Shown one piece after another: positions 33,716 through 42,552 of a DNA stretch of 64,000 nucleotides. A program made the translations under genes and the position numbers. Below the pieces are notes generated by a model that saw only the letters and a program-made list of their open reading frames with translations, made no database searches and had not been told where the DNA came from. Origin of the DNA: Alphaproteobacteria bacterium (GTDB taxonomy: Bacteria > Pseudomonadota > Alphaproteobacteria > CACIAM-22H2); contig JAEULA010000043.1 in NCBI GenBank assembly GCA_016793165.1, positions 1-64,000 on the forward strand, given 5' to 3'. Numbering within the stretch: position 1 is the first letter of the stretch; the number at the start of each line of letters is the position of its first letter.

Positions 33716-35245
33716 TCAGATCCGGCGCGGCCGGCTGCGCCAATAGGGATCGCGGATAACGTTCTTCTGGATCTTGCCGACCGCCGTCTTCGGCAGCTCG
33801 CGCACGAACTCGACCACGCGCGGCCGCTTCCAGCGCGCGGTCTCGCGCTCGACATGGTCGATGATCTCCTCGGCGGTGGCGCGTGCGCCGGGCCGCAGCA
33901 CGACATGCGCGACCGGCACCTCGCCCCAATGGTCGTCGGGGACGCCGAACACCGCGCACTCGGCGACCGCGGGATGGCGGTACAGCGCGTTCTCGATCTC
34001 GATCGGATAGATGTTCTCGCCGCCCGAGATGATCATGTCCTTGAGCCGGTCGACGAGCCGGATGAAGCCGTCCCCGTCGCAGATGCCGAGATCGCCGGTG
34101 GCGAGCCAGCCGTCGCCGTAGCGGAAGGCGTGTGCGGTCTGCTCGGGATCGTCCCAGTAGCCCGACAGCAGATGCGGCCCGCGCGTGACCAGCTCCCCGA
34201 CGACGCCCGGCGGGCACGGCGCGCCGGTGGCCTGGTCGACGATGCGCACCTCGATTCCGGGCACCGGGCGGCCGATCGACTCGCGCTTGATCGCGTTGTA
34301 GCCGGCGGCGCGCAGCGTCACGGGTCCGGTCTCGGACTGGCCGTAATGCTCGACGAAGCTGGTCCAGGGCAGCTGCGCCTCGAGGCGGTCGAGCAGCGCC
34401 ACCGCCATCGGCGCGCCGGCGAAATGGACCTTTCGCAGGCTCCGCAGCCGCGCCGGCAGGAAGGTCGGCGCGCGCAGCACGTCGTTGAGCTGGGTCGGCA
34501 CGAACATGCCGGCCGTGATCGCGTGGGTCTCGGCGAGGTCGATGAAACGCTGCGCGTCCCAGCCGCGCATCATAACGGCGGTGGCGCCGACGAGCATCAC
34601 GGTGCCGAACCACACATAGAGCCCGACCGTGTGGAACATCGGGGTCGCGACGGCGCAGACGTCGCTGGCGTCGAGCCCGAATAGCTCGCGGCCGCACTGG
34701 GCGCTGGTGGCGCGCGCGCCGTGGGTCACGACGACGGCCTTGGGCCGGCCCGTCGTGCCGCCGGTGAAGTTGATCGCGAGCAGGTCGTCCGGCGTCAGCG
34801 CCGGAAAGGCATGCGGCGCGTCGATTGCGGCGAAGGCCGCGAGGTCCGCGCCCGGGCCGTCGACGACGACGACGCGCTCCACCTGCGCGCCGAGCGCGCG
34901 CGCGCCCTCGAAGGTCGCCAGCAGGTCGCGCTGGATGAACAGCGCCCGCGCCCCGATCTTGCCGAGCATGTAGGCGAGGTCGTTCGCCGTCGCGCGCGTC
35001 GAGACATGCGCGAGGACGGAGCCGGCGCGTGCCGCGGCGAAGAACAGCTCGGCGTACTCGGCGCGGTTGACCATCATCGCGGCGATGCGCTCGCCCTTGC
35101 CGAGGCCGGCGGCGACCAGCGCGGCCGCGAGCCGGTCGGTGCGGGCGTCGAGCGCGTCGTAGGCGAGCTTGCGCGCGCCGTCGACGATGGCGATGTGGCT
35201 CGGCGCGCGCTGGGCGCCGATGCGGAGGATGTCGGCGATCAGCAT
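33716..35245 (-). CDS. Acyl-CoA synthetase (AMP-forming)
   Basis: Adenylate-forming enzyme of 509 residues that activates a carboxylic acid to its CoA ester. The P-loop-like motif INFTGGTTGRPKAVVVTH, the A5 motif HYGQSETGP, the A8 region GWLATGDLGICDGDGFIRLVDRLKDMIISGGENIYP and the catalytic Lys near the C-terminus (PKTAVGKIQKN) are all present. The closest type by eye is medium/long-chain or aryl-acid CoA ligase. A malonate specificity is conceivable because malonyl-CoA decarboxylase is encoded 2 kb away, but this is only a guess from position. Confidence 0.92.
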   Translation of the reverse strand: MLIADILRIGAQRAPSHIAIVDGARKLAYDALDARTDRLAAALVAAGLGKGERIAAMMVNRAEYAELFFAAARAGSVLAHVSTRATANDLAYMLGKIGARALFIQRDLLATFEGARALGAQVERVVVVDGPGADLAAFAAIDAPHAFPALTPDDLLAINFTGGTTGRPKAVVVTHGARATSAQCGRELFGLDASDVCAVATPMFHTVGLYVWFGTVMLVGATAVMMRGWDAQRFIDLAETHAITAGMFVPTQLNDVLRAPTFLPARLRSLRKVHFAGAPMAVALLDRLEAQLPWTSFVEHYGQSETGPVTLRAAGYNAIKRESIGRPVPGIEVRIVDQATGAPCPPGVVGELVTRGPHLLSGYWDDPEQTAHAFRYGDGWLATGDLGICDGDGFIRLVDRLKDMIISGGENIYPIEIENALYRHPAVAECAVFGVPDDHWGEVPVAHVVLRPGARATAEEIIDHVERETARWKRPRVVEFVRELPKTAVGKIQKNVIRDPYWRSRPRRI

Positions 35246-35656
35246 CGCGGCGCCCCCCGGAACCGACCGGGGCCGACGCCGCGCGCGCGTTGCGCGCCGG
35301 GCGCACCGCCTTTCATCGCCGTGGTCCCGGCGATCGCCGTCGAGTCGTCATCTCCATCCTCCGCGAGGGGCGATGTCGAACGCCGCCTCGTGATGCGTCT
35401 CGGGCCTCGGACCTTGCGCCGCGCCGGCGCCGGCCGGTCTGCGTCCATCGCGCCGGGCTCTCGGTTCGCGCGATTGTCGCGGTGGTTGCGGGCCTCTTCA
35501 ACCGGAAGTTCGCATGCGGCCCGCCTCCACACGCAGGGCGAAAGCCACGGGTCAGTCATTCCGCCGCGGCAACTCGGCGTCTCGATCCTGAGACGATTGC
35601 GCATCATGGCGCCGGCGGGGCTCGGCGCCCTCCACCGGATCGGGGATGTCCGTGCC
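35246..35656. other. Gene-free stretch
   Basis: About 410 bases between the start of the acyl-CoA synthetase gene and the stop of the MFS gene, both on the minus strand. A 122-codon open frame crosses it, but its Arg/Pro/Ala-rich sequence shows no domain and no ribosome-binding site. I see no repeat or clear promoter. Confidence 0.5.
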
Positions 35657-36868
35657 TCAGCGCCGCTCGAGGCGCCGCATGCGCAGCGCCAGCGCGACGC
35701 CGAGCAGTGCGGACGTCGTCAGGACCAGGGGCGATCCGCTCCAGCCGCCGGTACCGGCGGCGACCGCGGCGACGGCCGGCGGCCCGATGACCTGGCCCAG
35801 ATTCGAGCCCTGCATGATCAGCCCGTTGGTCGTGGAGAGATGGCGCGGGCTCGGGGCGAAGGACGGGCCGGCGCCGAGCACGACGGCGGGCAGCATCCCG
35901 CCGACCAGCGACAGCAGCAGGCACAGGGCGTAGCGCAGCGGCAGCGTCAGGCCGGCGCTGTAGATCAGCAGCGCGCAGACGCCCATCGCGGCGCTGACGC
36001 CGGCAACGACCAGCCACCGGGGCGCGCCGCGGTGGACGATCCAGCCGCCGAGCAGGTTGCCGGGGATGTTGATCGCGACGGCGGCGCTTCCGAGCAGGGC
36101 CGCGCGGCCCGGCGACACCCCGTCCTGCTCGACCCGGAGGGTCGGCAGCAGTCCGAACACGGCGAGGAACTGCAGCGTGTAGGTCGCGAAGGTGAGGGCG
36201 AGCAGCCGCGGGCCCGGCGCGCGCAGGGTCGCAACCATGTCGTCGAGGACGCCGCCGCGTGCCGGAGCCGTCCCGACCATCGCGCGCGTTGCAGCCGCAA
36301 GCATCGCCGCAAACAGCAGCACGAGCCCGGCATTGGCGAGCCACAGCCCGCGCCAGCCTGCGCCGGCGATGATGGCCGGCGCGATGGTCATCATCGCCGC
36401 GGTGCCGGTCGGCATGTAGGTCGCCCAGAATCCGAAGGCGAGCTTGATGTCGCGCGCCGCGGCGGCGCGCACGAGCAGCGCGGGCGTCGCGACGACGACG
36501 ATCATGAAGCCGAGCCCCTCGGCGAAGCGGGTCGCCAGCAGCCCGGCGGCGCCATTCGTCGCGCCCCCGGCCGCGCTTGCGATGGCGATGATCAGCAGCC
36601 CGCACAGCGCGGCGCGGCGATGGCCGAGGCGCTCGGCGATGGCTCCCAGCGCCATGCCCGCCGCGATGCCGATGACATTGAAGATCGAGATGACCCAGGC
36701 GGCCTGCGGCAGGCTCATGCCGAGCTCGGCGCGCAGGATCGGCAGCGCAGCCGGCGCCTTGCCGATCTGGAAAGCGCTGACGACGCCGGCGCCGACGAGC
36801 AGCAGGACGAGCGGCCAGCGCGTCGTCGCGGGCGCGGCCGGCGTCGGAGTGGAAGCGGGGATGGACAC
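35657..36868 (-). CDS. MFS transporter
   Basis: Major facilitator superfamily permease of 403 residues with 12 hydrophobic segments. GAIAERLGHRRAALCGL after helix 2 is the family loop motif. GMSLPQAAWVISIFNVIGIAAGM is typical of CynX/NimT and anion:cation-symporter-like MFS proteins. I set the GTG at 36868 (VSIPAST) as the start, because residues upstream are Arg-rich and not membrane-like; the ribosome-binding site is weak. It is divergent from the malonyl-CoA decarboxylase gene across 284 bases, so a role in uptake of a dicarboxylate is possible but unproven. Confidence 0.85.
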   Translation of the reverse strand: MSIPASTPTPAAPATTRWPLVLLLVGAGVVSAFQIGKAPAALPILRAELGMSLPQAAWVISIFNVIGIAAGMALGAIAERLGHRRAALCGLLIIAIASAAGGATNGAAGLLATRFAEGLGFMIVVVATPALLVRAAAARDIKLAFGFWATYMPTGTAAMMTIAPAIIAGAGWRGLWLANAGLVLLFAAMLAAATRAMVGTAPARGGVLDDMVATLRAPGPRLLALTFATYTLQFLAVFGLLPTLRVEQDGVSPGRAALLGSAAVAINIPGNLLGGWIVHRGAPRWLVVAGVSAAMGVCALLIYSAGLTLPLRYALCLLLSLVGGMLPAVVLGAGPSFAPSPRHLSTTNGLIMQGSNLGQVIGPPAVAAVAAGTGGWSGSPLVLTTSALLGVALALRMRRLERR

Positions 36869-37152
36869 GCGTGCCGGGATCGATCGGGGAAAGGATCGGG
36901 ACGATCCTACAGGCTCGCGCGTCGATGTCGTGCGCGGCGGCGTGCCGCGCCGCCGTGCGGGGCGTGCGCCGCCGCGACGGTGGCGCCGTCGACTCCGATC
37001 GGTCGCCGTGTCCCCTTGCGAGGGCGGCAAGACGGCTCAGATCGAAGAGTGTGGCGTCGCCGGTCCGACGCCCGCCGACGGCTGCCGGTCGCGCGCGTGG
37101 ACGTCGGCGTAGGATGACTGCTTCAGCGGGCCGGACCGTCAGGGAGACGCCG

Positions 37153-38511
37153 ATGGGCACGTCGTATTTCGGGGATCTGATCGAGACGATCGTGATGCGC
37201 GGGCAGGGCCTGCTGGCTCGCGCACGCGAGCTCGGCGGCCGCGGAGCGGCGCGCGCCGAACTCGTCGAGCTGGCCGAAGCCTTGCTGTCGCGCCGTGGCG
37301 AGGCGTCCGGCGTCGCCCTCGCCGGCGAGATCCTCGCGGCCCTGGAGGCGGCCGAGCCGGCGGCGCGCGCGGCCTTCCTGCGCAGCCTCGCCTCGCAGTT
37401 CGGCGCCGACGGTGACCGCCTGCGCGGCGCCGTGGAGGCCTGGAGCACGGAGCCGGGCCCGCGCGCCGAGATCGCGCTGCACCTTGCCGCGGAGCCGCGG
37501 CGCCAGGAGCTGTTCCGGAGACTCAACCTCGCGCCCGGCGGCACCGCCGCGCTGGTGGCCCTGCGCGGCGAGCTGCTGGACATGCTCGATGACGACGCCG
37601 CGCTCGAGGCGGTCGATGCGGATTTCGCGCATCTCTTCGCCTCGTGGTTCAACCGCGGCTTCCTCGTTCTGCGCCGGATCGACTGGAGCACGCCGGCGAA
37701 CATCCTGGAGAAGATCATCGCCTACGAGGCGGTGCACGAGATCCGCGACTGGAACGACCTGCGCAATCGCCTCGAGCCGCCGGACCGCCGCTGCTTCGCC
37801 TTCTTCCATCCGCAGCTGATCGACGAGCCGCTGATCTTCGTCGAGATCGCGTTGACGCCGGCGATCCCCGACGCGATCGAGCCGCTGCTCGATCTCGGCC
37901 GCGCGCCGGTCCCGGCGCGCGAGGTGACCACCGCCACGTTCTATTCGATCTCCAACTGCCAGAAGGGGCTGCGCGGGATCTCGTTCGGCAACTTCCTGAT
38001 CAAGCAGGTCGTGGAGGAGCTCAAGCGCGAGATGCCGCAGCTCGCGACCTTCGCGACGCTGTCGCCGGTCCCCGGTTTCGCCGCCTGGCTGGCACGCGCC
38101 GCGGCCGCCGCGCCGCCGGTGCTGACGCCGGACGATGCGGCCGCCGTCACCGCGCTCGACGCGGAGGAACCGGCGCCGGCGCCGGACGCCGCGCGATCGG
38201 CGCTGCTGCGCCGCCTCGCGGCGCGGTATTTCCTGACCGCGAGGACCGCGTCGGGCCGCCCCCTCGATCCGGTCGCGCGCTTCCACCTCGGAAACGGCGC
38301 CAGCCTGCACCGCATCAATGTCGATGCGGATCTGTCGGCGAAGGGCCGACGGCAGTCGCACGCGGTGATGGTCAACTATCTTTACGATCTCGAGTCGATC
38401 GAAGCCAACCACGAGGCCTATGCCGAGACCGGCGAGGTCGTCGCCGATGCCGCGATCCGCAAGCTGCTCGACGCGCCGGCCGGGCGCCGGCGCCGCAAGC
38501 CCGCGGCGTGA
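37153..38511 (+). CDS. Malonyl-CoA decarboxylase
   Basis: Decarboxylates malonyl-CoA to acetyl-CoA; 452 residues, normal for the bacterial family. The N-terminal helical oligomerisation domain (1-170) is followed by the GNAT-like catalytic domain with CFAFFHPQLIDEPLIFVEIAL, SISNCQKGLRGISFGNFLIKQVVEEL and RFHLGNGASLHRINVDAD, all conserved in the family. The GGGAGA before the ATG supports the start. It may act in malonate breakdown together with the acyl-CoA synthetase and MFS permease genes nearby, or in malonyl-CoA level control. It converges with the C13/rhodanese lipoprotein gene, 19 bases apart. Confidence 0.93.
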   Translation: MGTSYFGDLIETIVMRGQGLLARARELGGRGAARAELVELAEALLSRRGEASGVALAGEILAALEAAEPAARAAFLRSLASQFGADGDRLRGAVEAWSTEPGPRAEIALHLAAEPRRQELFRRLNLAPGGTAALVALRGELLDMLDDDAALEAVDADFAHLFASWFNRGFLVLRRIDWSTPANILEKIIAYEAVHEIRDWNDLRNRLEPPDRRCFAFFHPQLIDEPLIFVEIALTPAIPDAIEPLLDLGRAPVPAREVTTATFYSISNCQKGLRGISFGNFLIKQVVEELKREMPQLATFATLSPVPGFAAWLARAAAAAPPVLTPDDAAAVTALDAEEPAPAPDAARSALLRRLAARYFLTARTASGRPLDPVARFHLGNGASLHRINVDADLSAKGRRQSHAVMVNYLYDLESIEANHEAYAETGEVVADAAIRKLLDAPAGRRRRKPAA

Positions 38512-38530
38512 TCGCGGCCGTCCGGACGTC

Positions 38531-40258
38531 TCAGCCGCCGGGCGTCGTCGCGGCCTTCGCGGGGGACGGCGCGGTCCGCGGCCTGGCCGGCCGCGCGGGC
38601 GGCGCGGAGATCATCGAGGCGATACGGGCCTCGGCGCCGATCGACGCGGTCGGCAGCGAGCGCGGCTCGAAGCGCGCCTCGGTCTCGCGATCGCGCACGC
38701 AGGCGTTCACCCGCCGCGCGAGATCGGGCCAGTTCGCGGCCTCGCCGAAGCTCCGGAGGAAGCACGCGTCGTAGAAGGAGAACTCGTAGTCGGCCGAGCA
38801 GCCGAACGAGGTCCGATCGCGCCGTGCCGCGGTCATCAGGATGCGGTTGGGCCGCAGCACCGCCGGGTCGTTGTAGACGCCCGCATGGCAGGCCGAGACG
38901 ACGACGATCGTCGGCGCCTTGCCGCAGCTGCGGTCGAGCATCTGCCCGAGCTCGGCGGGGGCGAGCTGGTACTTGTCGACGTCCGCGACGACCTCGATGC
39001 CGCGCTGGTCGCCATGCGAGGTCAGGTAGACGAAGCAGCCCTCGCGCGGCCCGAGCGCGCGCGGCGCGAACATCGCCTCGAGGTTCGGTCGCGACGGCAG
39101 CCGGGCCGGATCGCGCACGGCCGAGCTGAGCCAGGCGATGTCCTCGCGCCGCACCCCGGCGCGGGTCAGCATCGAGTGGAGGCGGTTGATCGCCTGGTGG
39201 AACACCGGCTCGCGGTTGTGCGCGGCGACGAGCATCGCGCGCCAGCGCATCACCGCGAAGGGGCGGGTCCGCCTGTCGAACGTGGCGAGGCCCTGCAACT
39301 CGCCGTCCTGCTGGTCGAGCAGCCCGGCCTCCTGCGCGACATCGTAGATCGCGGCGTCGAGCGGCGCCTGCGCCACCGCGAGACCGGCCATCACCCAGCT
39401 CTGCGTCCCGCCGCGATACCAGGCGACGTCCCCGTAGCCGAGCGACAGCGCGCGAAGCGCCGCGCGATAGGCCTGCCAGCAATTCACCGCATAGCAGGTG
39501 AAGACCACGGGCCGGCTCTTGTCGGGCGCGACGCGCGCCATCGCCTCGCGGAACTGCCGTGCCAGCGGATGATTCTCGTCGGTCGCCTGCCAGCGCCCGA
39601 TGCCGGCCTTGTCGATCCACACCGCGCCGGGAATCGTCGGGATGCGCGTGCCCGTCACCGAGCTGACCTCGATCACCCGCGGCGGGGCCGCACCCAGCAG
39701 CGCGCGGCGCAGCGCCGCGGTCGTGACGACGCTGCCGCCGGGCAGCACGGTCGGTGTCGCGCCGACGAGCGGCGCGACGGCGAGGTCGGTCGTCGGCACG
39801 ATGTTGAAATCCGCACGCTCCTGGCCGACGCCGCCGTCGGGTCCGCGCGCCGCGGCGATCTGGTCGCGCGCGAATGCCTGCTGCTCGTCGGGTGTCATCG
39901 GCCCGCGCCAGACCACGACGGCGTTCTCGGCGAAGAGGCTGCAGCCAAGCGGCGCGGCCTTGCCGCAGGCCTCGAGCGCCGCGTCGCGCGCCTCGTCCGT
40001 CGTTGCGCCCTGCCGCCACACGGCCACGCCCGAGGCGGAGAGGGCGAAGGCCTTCGGCTCGGGCGCGAGCAGGTAGCGGCCGAAATTCGCCTGGCCCGTC
40101 GCGGCGAGGAACGGCACCGGCGTGTCCGGCGTCGCGGCGAAGGCGGCGCGCCCGGTCTCGGAGCCGCCGACCGGCGGCGCGCCTTGCTGCGCGGGGCTCT
40201 CGCCGGTCGCGCAGCCGGCGAGCAGGAGCCCGGCGAGGAGCGCGCCGAGGCGGTTCAT
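38531..40258 (-). CDS. Lipoprotein with rhodanese-like and C13 (caspase/legumain-like) peptidase domains
   Basis: A 575-residue predicted lipoprotein: signal peptide with lipobox LAGC (Cys16). Residues about 60-120 look like a DUF4189-type domain (AFALSASGVAVWRQG). Residues about 175-295 are rhodanese-like, with GAVWIDKAGIGRW and a loop CYAVNC (Cys255, Cys260) at the active-site place, then GYGDVAWYRGGTQSW. Residues about 335-510 match peptidase C13: the catalytic pair is His415 in YLTSHGD and Cys457 in VVVSACHAG. The tail is low-complexity Ala/Pro. The ATG overlaps the stop of the RraA-like gene by 4 bases. Such C13 proteins are known as bacterial legumain-like lipoproteins; the fused rhodanese-like part is unusual. 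Function unknown. Confidence 0.8.
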   Translation of the reverse strand: MNRLGALLAGLLLAGCATGESPAQQGAPPVGGSETGRAAFAATPDTPVPFLAATGQANFGRYLLAPEPKAFALSASGVAVWRQGATTDEARDAALEACGKAAPLGCSLFAENAVVVWRGPMTPDEQQAFARDQIAAARGPDGGVGQERADFNIVPTTDLAVAPLVGATPTVLPGGSVVTTAALRRALLGAAPPRVIEVSSVTGTRIPTIPGAVWIDKAGIGRWQATDENHPLARQFREAMARVAPDKSRPVVFTCYAVNCWQAYRAALRALSLGYGDVAWYRGGTQSWVMAGLAVAQAPLDAAIYDVAQEAGLLDQQDGELQGLATFDRRTRPFAVMRWRAMLVAAHNREPVFHQAINRLHSMLTRAGVRREDIAWLSSAVRDPARLPSRPNLEAMFAPRALGPREGCFVYLTSHGDQRGIEVVADVDKYQLAPAELGQMLDRSCGKAPTIVVVSACHAGVYNDPAVLRPNRILMTAARRDRTSFGCSADYEFSFYDACFLRSFGEAANWPDLARRVNACVRDRETEARFEPRSLPTASIGAEARIASMISAPPARPARPRTAPSPAKAATTPGG

Positions 40259-40968
40259 CGGCCCTTGGCCTTGCGCCAGGCCTGGAAGCGCTCGCGGTTC
40301 GCGGGGTCGGTCATCGGGTAGAGGCCGAAGAGCCCCGCGCCGCCGTCGACCTGCTCCTGCACGAAGTCCTCGTAGACGGTCTGCTCGAAGGCTTCGCCGG
40401 CGACGTCCTCGGCGATCGCCGCCGGCACGCAGACCACGCCCTCGCCGTCGCCGACGAGGATGTCGCCGGGATAGATCGCCACGCCGCCGCAGCCGATCGG
40501 CACGTTGAGATCGACGGCATGGTGCAGGATCAGGTTGGTCGGGGCGGAGGGCCGCACATGGTAGACGGCGAAATCCATCTCGGCGATCTCCGGCGAATCG
40601 CGGAAGCCGCCGTCCGTGACCGCACCGGCGCAGCCGCGACGCATCAAGCGGGTGAGCAGGATGCCGCCGGCCGAAGCCGCGCGCGGATCGCCGCGGCTGT
40701 CGACGACGAACACCGCGCCGGCCGGGCATTCCTCGACGCCCTTGCGCTGGGGATGCGTGCGATCCTCGAAGACCTTGAGCACGTCGAGATCCTCGCGTGC
40801 CGGGATGTAGCGCAGCGTGTAGGCCGGACCGACGAGCCGCGGCGCCTTGGGGTTCACGCGCTGCGGCCCCTGCAGGAACTGGTTGCGCAGTCCGCGCTTG
40901 AACAGGACGGTCGTGATCGTCGCCGTGGAAACCTTCGTGAGCTTGTCGCGCGCCGTCGCTGAGAGCAT
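40255..40968 (-). CDS. RraA-like aldolase/decarboxylase family protein
   Basis: RraA/HMG-aldolase-fold protein of 237 residues. The metal and substrate site lies in GAVTDGGFRDSPEI, and the region GVAIYPGDILVGDGEGVVCVP is typical of 4-hydroxy-4-methyl-2-oxoglutarate/4-carboxy-4-hydroxy-2-oxoadipate aldolases, which also decarboxylate oxaloacetate. RNase E inhibition is the other known RraA role, but this longer form with an N-terminal KLTKVSTATITTVLFKRGLRN is the enzyme-like subgroup. Its stop overlaps the start of the C13 lipoprotein gene by 4 bases. A gap of 276 bases, in which I see nothing, lies upstream. Confidence 0.88.
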   Translation of the reverse strand: MLSATARDKLTKVSTATITTVLFKRGLRNQFLQGPQRVNPKAPRLVGPAYTLRYIPAREDLDVLKVFEDRTHPQRKGVEECPAGAVFVVDSRGDPRAASAGGILLTRLMRRGCAGAVTDGGFRDSPEIAEMDFAVYHVRPSAPTNLILHHAVDLNVPIGCGGVAIYPGDILVGDGEGVVCVPAAIAEDVAGEAFEQTVYEDFVQEQVDGGAGLFGLYPMTDPANRERFQAWRKAKGR

Positions 40969-41244
40969 GGCCAGGAGATCCTCCGAGTCGGGAGGCGCAG
41001 CCTAGTGCGACGGGCGTTCGGGGGGAACGCCTGCGCCGGCCGGTGCCGCACGGGATGTCGCCCACAGGGCAATGCCCCCATTCCGGTGATTCGTCGGCCG
41101 CATCGCTCCTGCGGGCGGCCGCCGGCCTCGATGCTCGGCCGCGCGCTGCAGGCGGACCGCGCCGCGCCGCGCTCGCCGGCGCGCTGCGCTCTCTGAGGGG
41201 CGGCGTAACGGCATTGCGGCCGGGCGCGGCACTGGCGCCGCGTG

Positions 41245-41760
41245 TCAGTTCCGGTCGTCGCCGGGGCCGCCGACGGGACCGAACAGGCTGGCGAGCGGCA
41301 GCGCGTGCTTCACGAAGGGCGACTTGATCACGATGTAGCTGAAGTACTTCTCGATCCCGATCTGGCGCTCGAGCAGGGTCTCGATGATCGACTGGTAGTG
41401 CACGACGCCCTTGGTCACGAACTTCAGCAGATAGTCGTAGCCGCCGCTGACCAGGTGGCACTCGACGATCTCCGGCACCGCGAAGATCGCCTTCTCGAAG
41501 CGTGCGAAGTCCTCGCGCCGATGGTCGGAGAGGGTCACCTCGGTGAAGACCAGCACCGTCTCGCCGAGCTGGCGCAGGTTGATGTGCGCGCCGTAGCCCG
41601 TGATGTAGCCCGCCTTCTCGAGCTGCTTCACGCGCAGCAGGCACGGGCTGGCCGAGAGCCCGACCGCGCGCGCCAGGTCGACATTCGTCGTGCGCCCGTT
41701 CGCCTGCAGCTGGGCGAGGATCTTCAGGTCGATGCGGTCGAGCTTGCGGCCAAGCGCCAT
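41245..41760 (-). CDS. Lrp/AsnC-family transcriptional regulator
   Basis: Regulator of 171 residues, normal for the family. The N-terminal helix-turn-helix is LDRIDLKILAQLQANGRTTNVDLARAVGLSASPCLLRVKQLEKAGYI. The C-terminal RAM domain contains FEKAIFAVPEIVECHLVSGGYDYLLKF, which senses an amino acid and drives oligomerisation. The start at 41760 lies 13 bases from the HAD gene stop, so it is probably in one operon with it and with the 2-hydroxyacid dehydrogenase gene. It may control nearby amino acid catabolic genes. Confidence 0.93.
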   Translation of the reverse strand: MALGRKLDRIDLKILAQLQANGRTTNVDLARAVGLSASPCLLRVKQLEKAGYITGYGAHINLRQLGETVLVFTEVTLSDHRREDFARFEKAIFAVPEIVECHLVSGGYDYLLKFVTKGVVHYQSIIETLLERQIGIEKYFSYIVIKSPFVKHALPLASLFGPVGGPGDDRN

Positions 41761-41773
41761 GGCGTTGCGGAGA

Positions 41774-42508
41774 CTAGCGCGCCCCCGCGGTGGCGAGCGA
41801 TTGCCGATGCGCGTCGACGAGCGCGGCCATGCTGTCGAAGCGGAAGTCGAGATGCGGCGTACCCGGCGGGGCCATGGTCGCGCCCCAGCCCTGCTGGTCG
41901 TGACGGCGATCGATCCAGGCCGTCGCGAGGCCGGCGGCGTTGGCCGGCGCATGGTCGTGGAACAGGCTCTGCGCGGTGTGCAGGATGTCGCCCTTCGGGT
42001 GGCCGAGGGCGGCGAGTTTCTCCAGCATGTAGGCGAAGTTGCGCGGCGACGGCTTGTACGAGCCGATGTCCTGCGCGGTGTAGATCGCGTCGAACGCCAC
42101 GCCCAGGCGCGCGTTGCTCTTCGCGAAGCTCGCGCGATCGACGTTGGAGAGGATCACCAGCTTGTAGTGGCGCTTCAGGTAGGCGAGTGCGTCGGCCGAA
42201 TCCGGAAAGGCCGGCCAGTCGCCCACCGACAGGCCGAAGGCGCGATGCTCGGCGTCGCTCGACGGCAGGTTCCAGGCCCGGGCGAGGCGACGATGCACCT
42301 CGGCCAGCAGGTCGGAATAGATCATCGCCGGCGTCTTCTCCTCCTGGTCGGATTCGTGCCGGGCGAACTCCTCGAGCGCGGCGTCGCGCGCGAGCGGTGC
42401 CGGCCGCTTCGCGAGAAGCGGTTGCAGCGCGTTCCAGATCCCGGTCTCCCAATCGATCAGCGTGCCGTAGCAGTCGAATGTCAGGACCTTGAAGTCGGTG
42501 AGCTTCAT
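41774..42508 (-). CDS. Type II haloacid dehalogenase-family hydrolase
   Basis: HAD-superfamily protein of 244 residues. The nucleophile Asp is in TFDCYGTLIDWE (Asp11), Ser in LVILSNVDR, Lys in DIGSYKPSPRNF, and the final acidic motif in HTAQSLFHDHAPANAAGLATAWIDR. This pattern is that of L-2-haloacid dehalogenase type II; many such proteins are annotated so without proof of dehalogenation. It lies between a 2-hydroxyacid dehydrogenase and the Lrp regulator on the same strand. Confidence 0.88.
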   Translation of the reverse strand: MKLTDFKVLTFDCYGTLIDWETGIWNALQPLLAKRPAPLARDAALEEFARHESDQEEKTPAMIYSDLLAEVHRRLARAWNLPSSDAEHRAFGLSVGDWPAFPDSADALAYLKRHYKLVILSNVDRASFAKSNARLGVAFDAIYTAQDIGSYKPSPRNFAYMLEKLAALGHPKGDILHTAQSLFHDHAPANAAGLATAWIDRRHDQQGWGATMAPPGTPHLDFRFDSMAALVDAHRQSLATAGAR

Positions 42509-42552
42509 GTTCACTCCGGTGGTGGCGGCCGCCGCGGCCGCCGTGAGGGAAA

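Noticed and set aside
35239..35607. 122-codon minus-strand open frame in the gap before the MFS gene
   Set aside because: No ribosome-binding site, no domain, Arg/Pro/Ala-rich composition.
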